Positions 14,786 through 28,202 of a stretch of DNA of 64,000 nt are shown here, piece by piece. Every line of letters begins with the position of its first letter. The stretch's first letter is position 1. The notes under the pieces were generated by a model. That model worked only from the letters and a program-made list of their open reading frames with translations, made no database searches and was not told the origin of the DNA. Origin of the DNA: Eriocheir sinensis (Eukaryota > Arthropoda > Malacostraca > Decapoda > Varunidae); NCBI RefSeq assembly GCF_024679095.1, contig NW_026112153.1, forward strand, positions 127,501 to 191,500. Direction: 5' to 3'. Position numbers and translations under genes: made by a program.

Positions 14786-16022
14786 TATAACTACATAGAT
14801 AACCAGACCACACAGGCCCTAAAGCCCAAACTATGTGGTCTGTCCTAAAGCTAAGTGACAGTTCTTATGCGGCCACAATGGCGTTGAAACTGACCTAGTG
14901 AACATTTAGATGGAGGAGATAGCGGTGAAGATTATTCTTAAACGATGCAATCGAGCTACACTGCACCAATTATGGTGGTAATCTGTTCCAATCTGGAACA
15001 ACAGCATTAGTGAAGAAGAGTTTTGTGCAATCTTAAAGAGCTTGTCTACATTTGAGATTAGCGCCATTATTGCTCGTTCGCGTCGAATCATCCATCACAA
15101 ACAGCTTGGTCGGATCCACTTTGGTAAAATCGTTATGTATTTGAAAGCACTCGATCAGCTTTCCTCTGAGGCGGCGTTTTTCAAGAGAAAACAGGTTTAG
15201 ATGTGACAGCCTTTCTTCGTAGGGTTTGTTTCGTAATGAAGAAATCATCTTGGCTGCTCTACGCTGAACACCTTCTAATTTAGCATACTCCAAATGAGGT
15301 CTGACGAAACTAGTATACAAAGGTAGTATAACATCTTTATTCTTGAATGAAAAAAATCTCTTATTCAAACTGATCATCCTGTTTGCTTTTTTTAACGGAC
15401 TCGTTGCACTGCTGGAAAACTTGAGGTTAGACGCGACTGTGACGCCAAGATCTTTGACCGAGTGAACGCCTTTAACTTTAACGCCGCACATTTCATAGAC
15501 TTTTATATTTCTAGATTCAACCTGCATAATCTGGCACTTGTTTATATTAAAAGGCATTTCCCATTTTACTGACCAATCTGATATTTTACGCAAATCTTCT
15601 TGTAGGCTCCGTCTGTCACATTCCTTAAGTACCGCATTGCCGATTTTCGTGTCGTCCGTATATTTACTAGTGAAATTATTGAGACCAAGGTCAATGTCGT
15701 TGATGTAAATGACGAAGAGAACGAGTCCCAGGACAGAGCCTTGGGGGACAACACTAGTGACTGGCATCCACTCAAAGGTCACTCCATTTATTACAACTCT
15801 ATTGCTTAGCCAGTGCTTGATCCATTTGTGAAGCCTACCCCCGATACCTATTTCCTTGATTTTATGAAGCAACTTGTAGTATGAGACTTTATCAAACGCC
15901 TTCTGTAATTCTAAATAAATAATATCAAGTGATTTAGAAGCATCATAGACTGCAAAAAACTCGTTATAGAACGTTAATAGGTTCGACAAACACGATCTGT
16001 TGTTACGGAAACCCTGTTGCAA
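14786..16022 (-). mobile_element. Family C (CR1-like) LINE, RT and 3' end, truncated by the Gypsy LTR
   Basis: A 329-codon frame (16022-15033) encodes RT from the QQGFRNNRSC motif through DIIYLELQKAFDKV (motif A), VVPQGSVLGLVLFVIYINDI (motif B) and KYTDDTK (motif C, YTDD where FADD or YADD is usual) to the thumb. About 13 residues after HLEYA are missing compared with the copy at 34193. A frameshift at 15033 separates the last ~45 residues, which run on to about 14905. The 3' UTR (ACCAGACCACACAGGCC near 14802) matches that at 34200. The 5' end stops exactly where the LTR begins (16024). An LTR insertion, or a rearrangement at the LTR, removed the rest. Confidence 0.85.
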
Positions 16023-16023
16023 G

Positions 16024-16400
16024 TGTAACAGGCTTGCCGGGGGGCGTTTAAGGGGCGTTGGTTAAGACTTCAGCTTCCTTAAGGCGAATATATTCGTAGC
16101 CTATGTACAAAGGAGCGTCGGAGCGAGAGCGACTGTCGTTGTGTGTCAGTCGGACTCTCGTGAAGGAGTGACGAGTTACAGGTTGGAAAATAATTGTTAC
16201 AATTGGTCACGTACGTCAAGGTGACCTCTGCGCACTATGAAATGCGATGTATACAAAACTGAGACGGTAAACACTGACGGACGACATTCCTATAAGGTGG
16301 CGTGATCTATCTGTCGTGGGTTTTTTCCATTGACAATTGTATGCCTAATTCGTGGTGATATCAAATAATAATAATAATACATTGATATCCTACTATAACA
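16024..16400 (-). repeat. Gypsy 3' LTR
   Basis: 377 bp, with TG...CA ends on the minus strand (TGTTATAG ... GTTACA). It contains the shared landmarks GCTTCCTTAAGGCGAAT and GACGGTAAACACTGACGGAC and ends in an AAT tract next to TTGATATCC. Confidence 0.92.
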
Positions 16401-16787
16401 CTGCTCGGTCACCTACCAATGATCGCGACCTTGCGATATACAAAAATCTAAATAGCAGTCTAGTTACCATTAACATACATAGTGGGAGTTTGTCAAGCAG
16501 ACTGCCTATGATACAATTACAATAAAACACTGGCTATGTAAGAACATATGTGGAGTTATAATATAAATAGTGAGAGGTAAAACACAACGTGTGTGACATG
16601 AAACATAAGAAATCTCTGAAAAGATAAATATCAGGACACATGTATAAGAAGCTATCAACTGGCATAGTTACAGATAATGAAACGTTGATCTAGCTCCTAA
16701 AAAAAATACAGTAGTGAAACATAGTACAATGTTAAGTATAGGAGCAGCCAGGTTTCTGTCCCCTGACTTGTCTGAGAAAAGGAAAAA
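16401..16787. other. Untranslated segment between env and 3' LTR
   Basis: About 390 AT-rich bases with no open frame. No convincing polypurine tract adjoins the LTR. Confidence 0.6.
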
Positions 16788-18490
16788 CTACCTTGCCAGT
16801 GGCCTCCCTGCATCCAGTCGCCGTGTCTGCACAACCAAATAATCGTGCAGGACAGAGTTCCTCCTAATAAGGTAGCACATGACGACGAGACTGACGAACA
16901 TCAGAAACATTGGTACAAAAAATCCAGGGTACAGGTAGGGGAGATGCAAATAATCAGGCAGCGTTTCCTCCAGGGTTTCCGCAAACTCTGTTTTGTTTGC
17001 CAAAGACAATGAATTAAGGGAATTAGTCACATACGAGATGCTGGAGAAGTGAATGTCATCGAGAGACCGTAGAGGAAACACTCGATGGGAAATATTGGCC
17101 GTGAAAACCAGACGGATCCGGGACGGGTACGTTGTTATGTTAGTGGAGCGGATATAGCATGCTTCCGCTATGGCATAGTGACCAGTAACCCGTTGATAAG
17201 TGGTACCCTCCGGGCAGATGACCGATATATAGAATGACTGAGGGAAATAAAAATAATGCAGACCCTGAAAGTTCTTATGGAAAACAGGCGTTGGTGTTAG
17301 CTGCTTGTAAGGGCACAGGGAAAGAGCGTCAGACGCGTTCACGCGGGTGAGGGCGATCTCGCATACCCCTCCCCGAAATGGTAGGGAGGCAAAGAGAGAC
17401 GCAGAGCAATAGAATCGCCCGAAGACCGTCTCCTTGCAATACTGCAAGAGTGAATAGCTACCCGTTGAATACAGAGCGAAATCCTTCGCGATTAGAACAA
17501 GAGACGGGGGCGTGTCCAGGGCTAACACACTGTCCTTAGCTGAAAAAGGGAACGGGACAATTTCGTGTGCCTCAAACACGTCCGCCGTCTGAAATGGAAC
17601 ATGAATGATTATGGCATCGGGGGTGAGGCTGGACGCAATCAAGGGGTAAAAATATTGACTCATGTCTGGGGTGAATAAAGGTGTTAGGCTATAATTTTGA
17701 TACCCGATCTGGACAGTCGTTCTTAAATCGTGTAGAGGGAACAAGGCAGGTGTGACTCTACCGTGCGCTGCATCAACCATGTTGCTAATAACCTGCTGAT
17801 TTGCCGTTGCGACGGAGTTAATGCCGTTTTCCAATACATGCAAGGCCTGATCTAGGAGGAGAAACTGATTCACCTGGTCGATCTGTTTGACGACTATGTT
17901 GATAACCTCTACCATCTTATGTGTCTGCTCTAGCAGTTCCTCAATGTTAGTATGCAATCGCGCAAGTTTTCTACAATTGGCGTTGATCACCCTGCGATTT
18001 CGAGCAGCAAAGGAAAGTACATGAGCGTAGTGGTCCCGCAAATCGCGTACGTCCGCGTCGGTAGCCTTACCGAAAAGGAACTTTGAGGCGGACCCAACGA
18101 TGTTGAGCAACCCCCTCTTTACCCGAGAGTGAACTGAGTGAAAACTCTAATCCATGTCTACCTCAACAGTTTTTCCCCGTAAGAACAGAATCCTATCCTC
18201 CAGTAGCTGAAAAAGAGTCAGAGAGTTGGTACTAGAAGGTGCCTTTGATTCCCTAGTCATGGTAGCCCGTATGGCGTCTGCCATACCGAGTAGTTTTTTT
18301 TTTCTGAGACTATCCTGATTGTGTTAGCTGTGTTGGTCAAGGAAGTATATGGATATTTTACGAGGAGCACATCTTCTATGAGGAAGAGCTCTCCTATGTG
18401 TGCCGTGAGGGCACCAGGCTTCAGGTGGATGGGCGTTGTTGCAAGCAGGGAGCCGAGGGACAACAAGATGATCAGAAAACGCAACATCAT
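16788..18490 (-). pseudogene. Gypsy env, F-type envelope fusion protein, broken
   Basis: Family knowledge: F-like envelopes of baculoviruses and errantiviruses are type I membrane fusion proteins cleaved by furin next to a fusion peptide. Seen here: a signal-like hydrophobic start (MMLRFLIILLSLGSLLATTP) at 18490, and an RVKR cleavage motif (18114-18125) immediately followed by a Gly/Leu-rich stretch typical of the F fusion peptide. A 440-codon frame (18110-16788) holds an alpha-helical N-terminal part, several Cys residues, NxS/T sites, a membrane segment near residues 396-415 and a basic tail of about 25 residues. Breaks: a frame change at a ten-T run (18294-18303) and an in-frame TAG (18147-18149), both upstream of the cleavage site. 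The start near 18490 overlaps the end of the integrase region, as expected for a spliced env. Confidence 0.85.
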
Positions 18491-18517
18491 GATCTGAAAG
18501 TGGTGGGAATGAAGTAT

Positions 18518-19700
18518 TTAAACCCGTGGTCTAAAGTTATAGCTATGGGTGTTGGGATTATCTTGTTGAACATTTAACTCTGAGGGGGAATTACCAATAT
18601 CAAGGTCCAAAGGTGAGGGAATTACTTTCAGACGATCACTGTGAACTTCTAGACTGACTCCACTATTCGACTCGAGAACCTCGAACCGATTTCCCATGAC
18701 ATTCCGAACAACTCGGTAAGGACCCACAAATTTGCTTAATCATGACAGTGTCACCCTCTTTTAATTTCACCGGGACGGCCTGTTTGTGTTGATTTGACAT
18801 CATTTCAACCTTCGTAGCTTTTAACGTACATCTAACTTCTGAGTGTATCTTGGAAAACATATGCATCTGCTGTTGTGCGTACCTATCAGTGTTGTAGAGA
18901 GGTTGTTGTGGGATTGTTAGGAAGTCGTACGGAAGACGTTTCTCCACCCCTTATAAGATGTAGTAGGGAGACTTCCCCGTAGAGTCGTTTACCGACGTAT
19001 TTATGGAAGCGGCTATATGCGATAGCCAATCCTCCCAGTTATCGTGGAGATCGTTCACGATAGGCCTGAGGACCTGTAAGATTTTCCTATTTGCCCTCTC
19101 CGCCAACTCATTAGCAGCTGGGTGGTAAGCTGTGATGAAGGATTGCGTGATGTTAAACTGAGCGCATATTTCGCTCAATACTGAGTTCCTAAACTCGGTG
19201 CCATTGTCACTCAAAAGAATTCGAGGAGACGAATGTGGACACAACACGTGAGTCACGAGGGCATGGGCCACGCGTGTGGCTGTCTTGTCCTTGAGAGGCG
19301 CTAGAACTAGAAACCTAGAGAACTGGTCGACGCACACCAATAAGTACCGCGAACCATGTTGGATATGAGGGAGCTGTAATAAGTCTATATTAACAACATC
19401 CCATGGCGCCTCTGGTACTGGGTATTGCAACATAGGTGCTGGCCCTTTGACGGACCTCTTGTGCTTAGCACAAACGACGCAATGTGCGACATGTTTTTCT
19501 ACATCAACCCGTAATGTAGGCCAGTAGAATTTTCGTCTGGTGACAGATAGCGTCTTGTCTCTTCCTGGGTGACCCGCAATGGGTGTGTTATGGACCAGCT
19601 TAAGCGTCACAGGGACGTATTTGTCTGGGATGACCAGTTGGTCTATAGGTACCGGTTTGGTTGGCCATGACCTACAAAGGAGGTTGTCCTCTGATAGGAA
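18518..19700 (-). pseudogene. Gypsy integrase, frameshifted C-terminus
   Basis: The 219-codon frame (19610-18951) has the HHCC zinc-binding domain (H7, H14, C44, C47) and the DDE catalytic triad (D76 in NIDLL, D135 in SDNGTEF, E171 in AERANRK). It is in the same frame as the RT/RNase H, separated from it by a single TAA at 19701-19703. After 18951 the frame breaks, and the C-terminal part is spread over 18947-18663 and 18727-18518. The last piece begins GPYRVV, the GPY/F module found at the C-terminus of many Gypsy integrases. All catalytic residues are present, but the protein cannot be made as one chain. Confidence 0.9.
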
Positions 19701-19703
19701 GAA

Positions 19704-21442
19704 TTATGAAAAGGGAACTGGCAATTCAGGAAGGTTTGATTCGTCTCCCGACTCGAGGGCGTAAATTAACCTCTTCCACACAGGGTGGTCTCGCTGAGCA
19801 GTGTGTAGCTCAGGTGAAGTGAAGTTGTTGATGACCTCTGGGGTGGTAATCGCGCCTGTCGGAGTATTCCGAGATAAAGCATCTGCGACCACATTTGTTT
19901 TCCCGGTGATGTATTTTATCTCCGGATCGTATGCTTGGATCGTTAAGAACCATCTTGCCAGACGACCGTGTAGGTTTTTTCCCTTGAAAAGATCAGTTAT
20001 GGCCGCGTGGTCCGTATACACCACAATTATGTACCCCATCACTATGTCACGAAAATGCTTCAGAGCCCACACAATGGCAAGAGCCTCTAGGTGGGTAACA
20101 GAATAGTTCTTTTCCGGAGCTGTAAGTACTCGACTGGCGAACGCTTTCACATGCTTTTTGCCGGACTTATCTATTTGCATCAGAGCGGCTCCTAGTAAAC
20201 TAGCCGAAGCGTCGGTACAAAGCTGAAAGGGGTCCTTGAAATCCGGAAAGGCAAGGACCGGAGCCTGTGTAAGCGCTTTCTTTAAATCCTCAAAGCTCGT
20301 TTGTTGAGCTGGGAGCCACTGAAATGGTACGTCTTTCTTTAAAAGATGGGTTAGGGGACTCGCGCGTGCTGCGAAGTCCTTTATGAAAGGCCTGTAATAA
20401 CCTGCGACACCCAAGAAAGACCGTACCTTGTCCGCAGATGTTGGCTGAGGGAACTCGGCAATAGCCTTTATTTTGTCGTCCACTCTGTGGATTCCGAATT
20501 CGTCCACGACATGCCCCAAGAACTTGATCCGATGCTTTAAAAATTCACTTTTGGTGATTTTGAGCTTTAATCCGACCTCTTGAAGTCTGTGTAGGACTGC
20601 TTTTAGTGTTGCCATATGTGCATGCACGTCTTTACTTGCTATGATGATGTCGTCTAAATACACATAGACAGAGTTGCCCATCAAGTCACCAAAAATACTG
20701 TTCATTGTCCTTTGGAAGGTCAAGGGAGCTCCTTTGAGCCCGAACGGCATCCTCGTCCATTCATAGTGGCCATGAGGCGTGCTGAAAGCCGTTATTTCAC
20801 GTGACTCAAATATAGGCAGTTGCCAGTAGCCACTGACCAGATCAAGACTCGTAAAGACTTTATTTCCTCTACCGAGACACACCAGAAGATCTCTAAGAAC
20901 GGGAAGCGGAAAATGATCATCCACGGTCGCGGTGTTCACACGCCGGAAATCAATTACAGGACGATAAGAACCGTCTTTCTTTGGAACCAGAAACAAGGGT
21001 GAATTCCACGGGGAATTCGATTCTTTGATGACACCTTGTTCTAACATTTCAGAGATAAGTTATTGCACGACCTCCCTTTGACTGTGTGGGAGCTTGTACG
21101 CATTGATATATACAGGATTGTATTGGGTTTTAACTTAATGTGGTGTTCAGCACACTGCGTAACTCCAAGCGGCTCGCCTGGTAGAGCAAGCACCCCCCGA
21201 TAATGTTCCAGAAGCTGGACTAAGGTTGGCTTAATTTCGGAATAGTGTGCAACTTTTAGGAATGCCTCTAAAGTAGCTGTGTCTTGTTCGGGAGAAGCCT
21301 GACACGCCGAGGTTATGCCTGAGACTTGGGCTGAAGGGTATTCAGCTGGTTCCGGGGCGACATTTCTCCCATAAACTCGACACTGGCATAATCTAACACC
21401 TTGTTTTAAGGATTTTTTTTTTTTTTTTTTTTTTTTCAGCAA
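19704..21442 (-). pseudogene. Gypsy reverse transcriptase and RNase H
   Basis: The 447-codon frame (21047-19704) contains RT motif A (FTSLDL, D69), motif C YLDD (130-133) and the palm and thumb in order. It then contains RNase H with D279 (CTDAS), E321 (LEALAIVWAL) and D346 (YTDHAAI), ending with the connecting GKTNVVADALSR motif. The N-terminal RT segment (EHHIKLKP region, 21400-21060) lies in a different frame, so there is a frameshift near 21120 and a stop near 21058. All active-site residues of both domains are intact, making this the best preserved part of the element. Translation from gag is impossible because the LINE at 21414-23946 lies upstream. Confidence 0.93.
21403..21413. repeat. 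Target-site duplication of nested LINE, left copy
   Basis: GTTTTAAGGAT, identical to 23947-23957. It directly precedes the poly-T that is the LINE's tail. Confidence 0.9.
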
Positions 21443-23946
21443 AGGAGACAGTTCAAGGGCACAAAAAAAGTAAACATTAATAAAAAAAAGCCCGCTACTC
21501 GCTGCTCCTAAAAAGAATCCAAAGAGGTGGCCGAAAGATAGGTCAGTTTCGGGAGGAGAGGTGTCCTGATACCCTCCTCTTGAAAGAATTCAAGTCGTAG
21601 GCAGGAGGAAATACAGATGAAGGAAGATTGTTCCAAAGTTTACCAGCGTGAGGGATGAAAGAGTGAAGATGCTGGTTAACCCTTGCATAAGGGGTTTGGA
21701 CAGTATAGGGATGAGCATGAGTAGAAAGTCGAGTGCAGGGGCCGTGGGAGGGGGAGGCATGCAGTTAGCAAGTTCAGAAGAGCAGTCAGCGTGGAAATAT
21801 CGATAGAAGATAGAAAGAGAGGCAACATTGCGGCGGAATTTAAGAGGTAGAAGACTATCAGTATGAGGAGGAGAGGTGATGAGACGAAGAGCCTTAGCCT
21901 CCACTCTGTCCAGAAGAGCTGTGTGAGTGGAGCCCCCCCACACATGAGATGCATACTCCATACGAGGGCGGACAAGGCCCCTGTATATGGACAGCAACTG
22001 TGCAGGGGAGAAGAACTGGCGGAGACGGTACAGAACGCCCAGCCTCGAGGAAGCTGATTTAGTAAGAGATGAGATATGAAGTTTCCAGTTGAGATTTTGA
22101 GTTAAGGATAGACCGAGGATGTTTAGTGTTGAGGAAGGTGATAGCTGGGTGTTGTCAAAGAATAGGGGATAGTTGTTTGGAAGATTGTGTCGAGTGGATG
22201 GGTGGAGAAACTGTGTTTTTGAGGCGTTGAAGGACACCAGGTTCTTCTTGCCCCAATCGGAAATAATAGTAAGGTCTGAGGCTAAGCGTTCTGCAGCCTC
22301 CAGCCTTGAGTCGTTAAGTTCCTGAAGGGTGGGTCTTCTATCATAAGAAATTGAATAATGCAGAGTGGAATCATCGGCGTAGGAATGGATAGGACAGTTC
22401 GTTTTGGAAAGAAGATCATCAATGAACAACAGAAAAAGAGTGGGAGATAGTACAGAACCCTGTGGGACACCACTGTTAATAGATTTAGGGGAAGAACAGT
22501 GACCGTCTACCACGGCAGACATAGAACGGTCAGAAAGGAAACTGGAGATAAAGGTACAGAGAGAAGGATAGAAACCGTAGGAGGGTAGTTTAGAAAGCAA
22601 AGATTTGTGCCAGACCCTATCAAAAGCTTTTGATATGTCCAGCGCAATAGCAAAAGTTTCACCGAAACGGCTAAGAGAGGATAACCAAGAGTCAGTTAAG
22701 AAGGCTAGGAGATCACCAGTAGAACGCCCCTTGCGGAACCCATACTGGCGATCAGATAGAAGGTCAGACGTGGAAAGGTGCTTTTGAATCTTCCGGTTAA
22801 GGATTGATTCAAAAGCTTTAGATAGGCAAGAAAGTAAAGCAATAGGACGGTAGTTTGAGGGATTGGAGCGGTCACCCTTCTTAGGTACAGGCTGTATGAA
22901 GGCATACTTCCAGCAAGAAGGAAAGGTAGATGTTGACAGGCAGAGGCAAAAGAGTTTGACCAGGCAGGGTGACAGCACGGAGGCACAGTTTTTAAGGACA
23001 ATAGGAGGCACTCCATCAGGTCCATAAGCCTTCTGAGGATTGAGGCCAGAGAGGGCATAGAAAACATCATTTTGAAGAATCTTTATAACAGGCATAAAGG
23101 AGTCAGAGGGGGGATGAGTAGGAGGAATATGCCCAGAATCGTCCAGAGTGGAGTTATTAGAAAAAGTTTGAGAGAAGAGTTCAGCCTTAGAGACAGATGA
23201 GACGGCAGTGTTGCCGTCAGGACTGAGGAGTGGAGGGAAAGATGAAGAAGTGAAGTTGTAGGAGTTGTATTTGGATAGATGCCAGAAGTCACGGGAAGAG
23301 TTAGAGAAAGCAAGGTTTTGACATTTTCTATTAATGAAAGAATTTTTGGTTAGTCGGAGAATAGATTTGGCACGATTTCGGGCAGAAATGTAAAGTTCAT
23401 AATTAGCATTAGTTTGAAGGCTCTGGTACCTTTTGTGAGCTACCTCTCTATCATTGACAGCACGAGAACAAGCGTGATTAAACCAAGGCTTTTTAGCATG
23501 AGGAGTAGAGAAAGAACGAGGAATGTATGCCTCCATTCCAGAGACAATCACCTCTGTGATGCGCTGAGCACACAGAGGGTCTCTACCCTGGAAGCAATAA
23601 TCATTCCACGGGAAATCGGAAAAGTACATCCTCAGGTCGTCCCACCGAGCTGAAGCAAAATGCCAGAAGCATCGCCTCCTCGGTGGGTCCAGAGGATGTA
23701 CTGGAGCGATAGGATAGGATGCAGAAATAAGATTGTGATCGGAGGAGCCCAACGGAGAGAACAGTTTGCCAGAATAAGCAGAAGGGTTAGAGGTAAGGAA
23801 GAGGTCTAGAATGTTGGGCCGATCTCCAAGACGGTCGGGAATACGGGTAGGGTGCTGGACCAACTGCTCTAGGTCGTTGAGGATAGCAAAGTTGTAGGCT
23901 TGTTCACCAGGATGGTCAGTGAAAGAGGATGAAAGCCAAAGCTGGT
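21414..23946 (-). mobile_element. Family J LINE nested in Gypsy pol
   Basis: A 2533-bp LINE with poly-A tail (poly-T at 21414-21436) and 11-bp target duplications, 5'-truncated within the endonuclease. It encodes the C-terminal part of an APE-type endonuclease ([14 protein letters not shown], catalytic SDHNLIS), the linker, and RT with [36 protein letters not shown] (motif A), [15 protein letters not shown] (motif B) and YADD (22370-22381). A net 4-base loss near 21735 shifts the last ~75 residues, so the native C-terminus (seen at 31411-31866) is lost. RT motifs A-C are otherwise intact. Best copy of this family in the window. Confidence 0.93.
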
Positions 23947-24559
23947 GTTTTAAGGATACAGGGGGTCCAGACGTGTTTATTACCAATGCCTCTTCAAAAC
24001 CTCCCTCCTTGATTGTCGCAAGAGTTACCGTCACGCGGTGTATGTGAGGAGCTCCGTCGATACACACATCACTGCCCGTCGGAGGGGCGTTAGACAAACG
24101 GATTTTAACAAGTTTTGCAGCACGATCTGGAACTATATGAGGACCTTCTACGACTGCCGTTACTGTCCGCCACAAGTCTGCAATGTTTTCGTGTGGTTTG
24201 ACCGTAAGAGGTGACACTTGGGCGGTGGCAGTCCCTGAGTCTGTGGTGGGTTGGTCATTTTCCCCCTCTGAGGGTGGGATTACAGGTGATAGAGGCGATG
24301 GATTTACTATCCCCTGTATGCGTCGGCCTTGATACAAGATCGCGTTGCTTTCAGGGTTTATGGTTATGTGCAGGTCTTTCATGGCGTTTAATCCTAAGAT
24401 CCCATCCACAGTTAAGGCAAACCTACTAGAGACATAAAAGAAATCTCGAAAGGGACATACATTTTCATGTAAGCTGACTGTTAGTGGTACTCGCCCAAGG
24501 ATTCCCAAGTGGTGCCCGTCACGCCTACCACATTCAGGTCGTTCTCTTGGAGCGGCCAA
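21590..24559 (-). pseudogene. Chimeric 989-codon frame: Gypsy protease end fused to LINE endonuclease/RT
   Basis: One uninterrupted frame. Residues 1 to about 201 are Gypsy (the [10 protein letters not shown] motif that ends retroviral-type proteases, then the protease-RT linker ending VSLK). Residues from about 205 are the LINE (endonuclease C-terminus, then RT). LINE plus one copy of the target duplication is 2544 bases, an exact multiple of three. The fusion is an accident of insertion. Nothing suggests it is translated, and the Gypsy frame upstream is broken near 24500. Confidence 0.9.
23947..23957. repeat. Target-site duplication of nested LINE, right copy
   Basis: GTTTTAAGGAT, marking the 5' end of the truncated LINE. 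Confidence 0.9.
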
Positions 24560-24753
24560 TTTTCCCCACTCGTCTGTCGTGTCAGTGACCTGTAAGCGGA
24601 GTCGGAGATGACATTGACTGTGGCACCTATGTCAACCGCTAAGGTGAGTGAAATTTTGCCCACCTTGCAAGGGAGGGCAATTATGCTTGTCCGTCCCAAG
24701 GCGGCAATGACGGAGTCAAGTTGCTCCCAATTAGTATTTTCCTTAAGGGACAC
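23958..24753 (-). pseudogene. Gypsy aspartic protease and linker
   Basis: The frame 24753-24481 carries the catalytic motif as [13 protein letters not shown] (DTG/SGA in most relatives; here D-I-G-A). The C-terminal ILG-type motif ([11 protein letters not shown]) lies in the next frame from 24559, so a frameshift near 24500 splits the domain. The change to Ile next to the catalytic Asp would be unusual for an active enzyme. The linker toward RT continues to the LINE junction. Confidence 0.85.
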
Positions 24754-24783
24754 TTGGATGTACGCCTCGGGGCTGTCACGAAG

Positions 24784-26691
24784 TCATGTCTTTTTATTCT
24801 GAGAAGAGGAGTGTGGTTTAGTGTCCGCTGAAGACTTGTAATTCTGTGCCTCCTTGGCCTTTTGTATTGCAGAACAACTGTCTGAATCATGAACACAATT
24901 CCCGTGGATAAGGCAAAAGGCAGCCTTCCGCTGATGGTTTGGCCTAGGGTTCCTGTGTGATGAATGATGCCCGCCCCTGTAACCTCCTGACCTCCTATCT
25001 GAGCCCCGTCTTGAGTGTGTTGATTCCCTACGTTTCGCGAAGGAAGAATGTTCAGAATGTTCTGATTGTTTGCAAAAACTACAGGTGAGAGAGACCTTAC
25101 TTTGAGCCTGCAATACTGCGGCTGTTGCGAGGGGATGCTGGTGAGGGTGTCCTTGAACCTTGAATGGCTTGTAAGTATGCAGACGAACCCGGGGGTGAAC
25201 GAATTCTGCGGCCTGTAATTGATAAATAATGAGTGCCTGAACATAAGATTACCTTAGTAAATTCACCGGTTGTGGTAACGTGTTCCGGTCCCTCTTCACT
25301 TGAAGGACGAGCCAACTGTTGAAAGGTGTCGCCGAGTTTAGCGAGAGTGTCTTTGTTCATACTATGGTGTAAATCATTTACAAAATAGGAGCATATGTTG
25401 ATAGCTGTAAATATTAACCAATAAACGGAACGTGTATGAATTAATAGTTTGCGCCGAAACCCTAAAAAGGCAAGCAAGAATGGCTAGCAAGGTGCCTTTA
25501 TAAATACTGTGGTATTTTAAGTGAGTATACCATTGAAGCTCACGTTTTCTCTCGAGCGGTGAAAAGAAAACGGAGGCAGGGCACACTGATGAAGATTAAC
25601 TTTGATCAGGGAACTCACACTATACTCAATATACTCGCTAGCAAACAATAAGAAAGAATCAATATTGTATGCAAATGAACGTTACTCTCACAATTATGAC
25701 TCATTAACAGTGTCAGGAACACAGAAATAAAAAAAGGTCGCGCCTCTGCACGGACAATAATGAAATAAGCCGAGTCGGCATATTTTGACAGGAAGGGAAT
25801 ATCCACAAATACCAAGATTAATCAGCTGATATAGTGGAGAGGGCGACGGTTTGTGATGCCCTGGGGTACGTGCAGTCGTTGTAGGCGCGTCAGGAAACCT
25901 CGGCCGCGGCTACAGCGGCGGTGAGAGGTGAGGGATGGGCGGACATCGGAGGACTCGTAATGGCGGTCGAAAATTGCTGACCCAGCGAATTGAGCGGCAG
26001 CGGTAGGGTGCCGGTACACTGCCGTCAGACGTATGATGGCCGCGGGGTTCTTGTTATATTAAGAGATGGGCCGCTGTGGCAGATAAGACGACTTGGGTGT
26101 GTAACCTCTTGAGAAGACGCCTTGCAGGAAACGGTAGTGGTAACAGCTTGCAGTCACCGGGAGATGTCCGCGGGTACCCTTGCTGACTGTTTGCCGGAAG
26201 AGGTTTGGGCCGATGCTCACGGCAGCGACGGTGTTGCCGCCGCTGTGGAGCGAGGGGCATGTGGGGTGTTCCAAGGTCAGCGGGACGTGCCTGGTGCTGG
26301 TCTGAATACTTCTGCCGTATCGTGGAGTGGTTTGCAGTGTTCGTAGCAGTGCTGGCTTGAAGCGGGGGAGCGGCTTGTAGATTGTGGCCCTCGCTTTCGG
26401 CTGCGTAGACCTGTGGGTGTGCTCGGGGCTTGTAGGCTTGACGCCTGTAGAGTTGCTGTGGGTGTGCTCGAGGCTTGTAGGCTGGACGCCTGTAGAGTTG
26501 CTGCGGGAGTCCTCGAGGCTTGTAGGCTGGACGCCTGGTGAGTTGCCGCGGACGGCTGGTGCGTTGCCGCGGACGGCAGGTGCGTTGCCGCGGACGGCAG
26601 GTGCGTTGACTCCTTCTTCCCTTGTACGCCTGTCCCCGGAGTTTGTTGGTGAGTTCTCGTGGCTTGGAGGAGAACGAGGTAGCGAAGGCAC
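24784..26691 (-). pseudogene. Gypsy gag, decayed
   Basis: The 3' part (25113-24784) has nucleocapsid-like zinc motifs: CSFCKQSEHSEH, and FCLIHGNCVHDSDSC, the C-x2-H-G...H-x4-C arrangement common in Gypsy gag. A capsid C-terminal scrap is recognisable near 25390-25290 (DTLAKLGDTFQQLA). The 5' part has a Pro/Thr-rich 210-codon frame (26691-26059) with internal tandem repeats (three NAPAVRG units and TGVQPTSLEHTHSNS-type units). Between 26059 and about 25400 only short frames exist and no capsid core is recognisable, so most of the capsid region seems deleted or badly mutated. Confidence 0.75.
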
Positions 26692-26718
26692 AGGCGCGGG
26701 GTGACCGCTGCCACCAAA

Positions 26719-27680
<962 letters not shown>

Positions 27681-27863
27681 GATGGAAATACGGTACAGAA
27701 ATACTTCATGGGAAAATATATATGGAAATACGGTACAGAAATAGATCATGGGAAAATATAGATGGAAATACGGTACAGAAATAGATCATGGGAAAATATA
27801 AATGGAAATACGTTACAGAAATAGATCATGGGAAAATATAGATGGAAATACGGTACAGAAATC
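27681..27863 (+). repeat. 40-bp minisatellite
   Basis: About 4.5 copies of a 40-bp unit (ATGGAAATACGGTACAGAAA followed by TAGATCATGGGAAAATATAG) with few substitutions. Confidence 0.93.
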
Positions 27864-28077
<214 letters not shown>

Positions 28078-28104
28078 GTATATAAAAAGCTGTTGCTAGT
28101 TGAG

Positions 28105-28202
28105 TGTGTGTGTGTGTGTGTGTCTGTGTGTTGGTGTTAATACAAAATGAATTTTTCTAATCACACACACACACACACACTCACACACACACACACACAC
28201 AC
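28105..28202. repeat. (GT)n and (CA)n pair
   Basis: GT at 28105-28130 and CA at 28165-28202, complementary and about 34 bases apart. Confidence 0.93.

Noticed and set aside
16401..16440. Polypurine tract at the Gypsy 3' LTR
   Set aside because: The bases directly inside the LTR are mixed on both strands; no run of purines long enough to call.
25374..25815. Two ~65-codon frames within the Gypsy gag region as gag capsid
   Set aside because: AT-driven hydrophobic composition with no capsid motif; only the pieces with zinc motifs and the short capsid-like scrap near 25390-25290 are credible.
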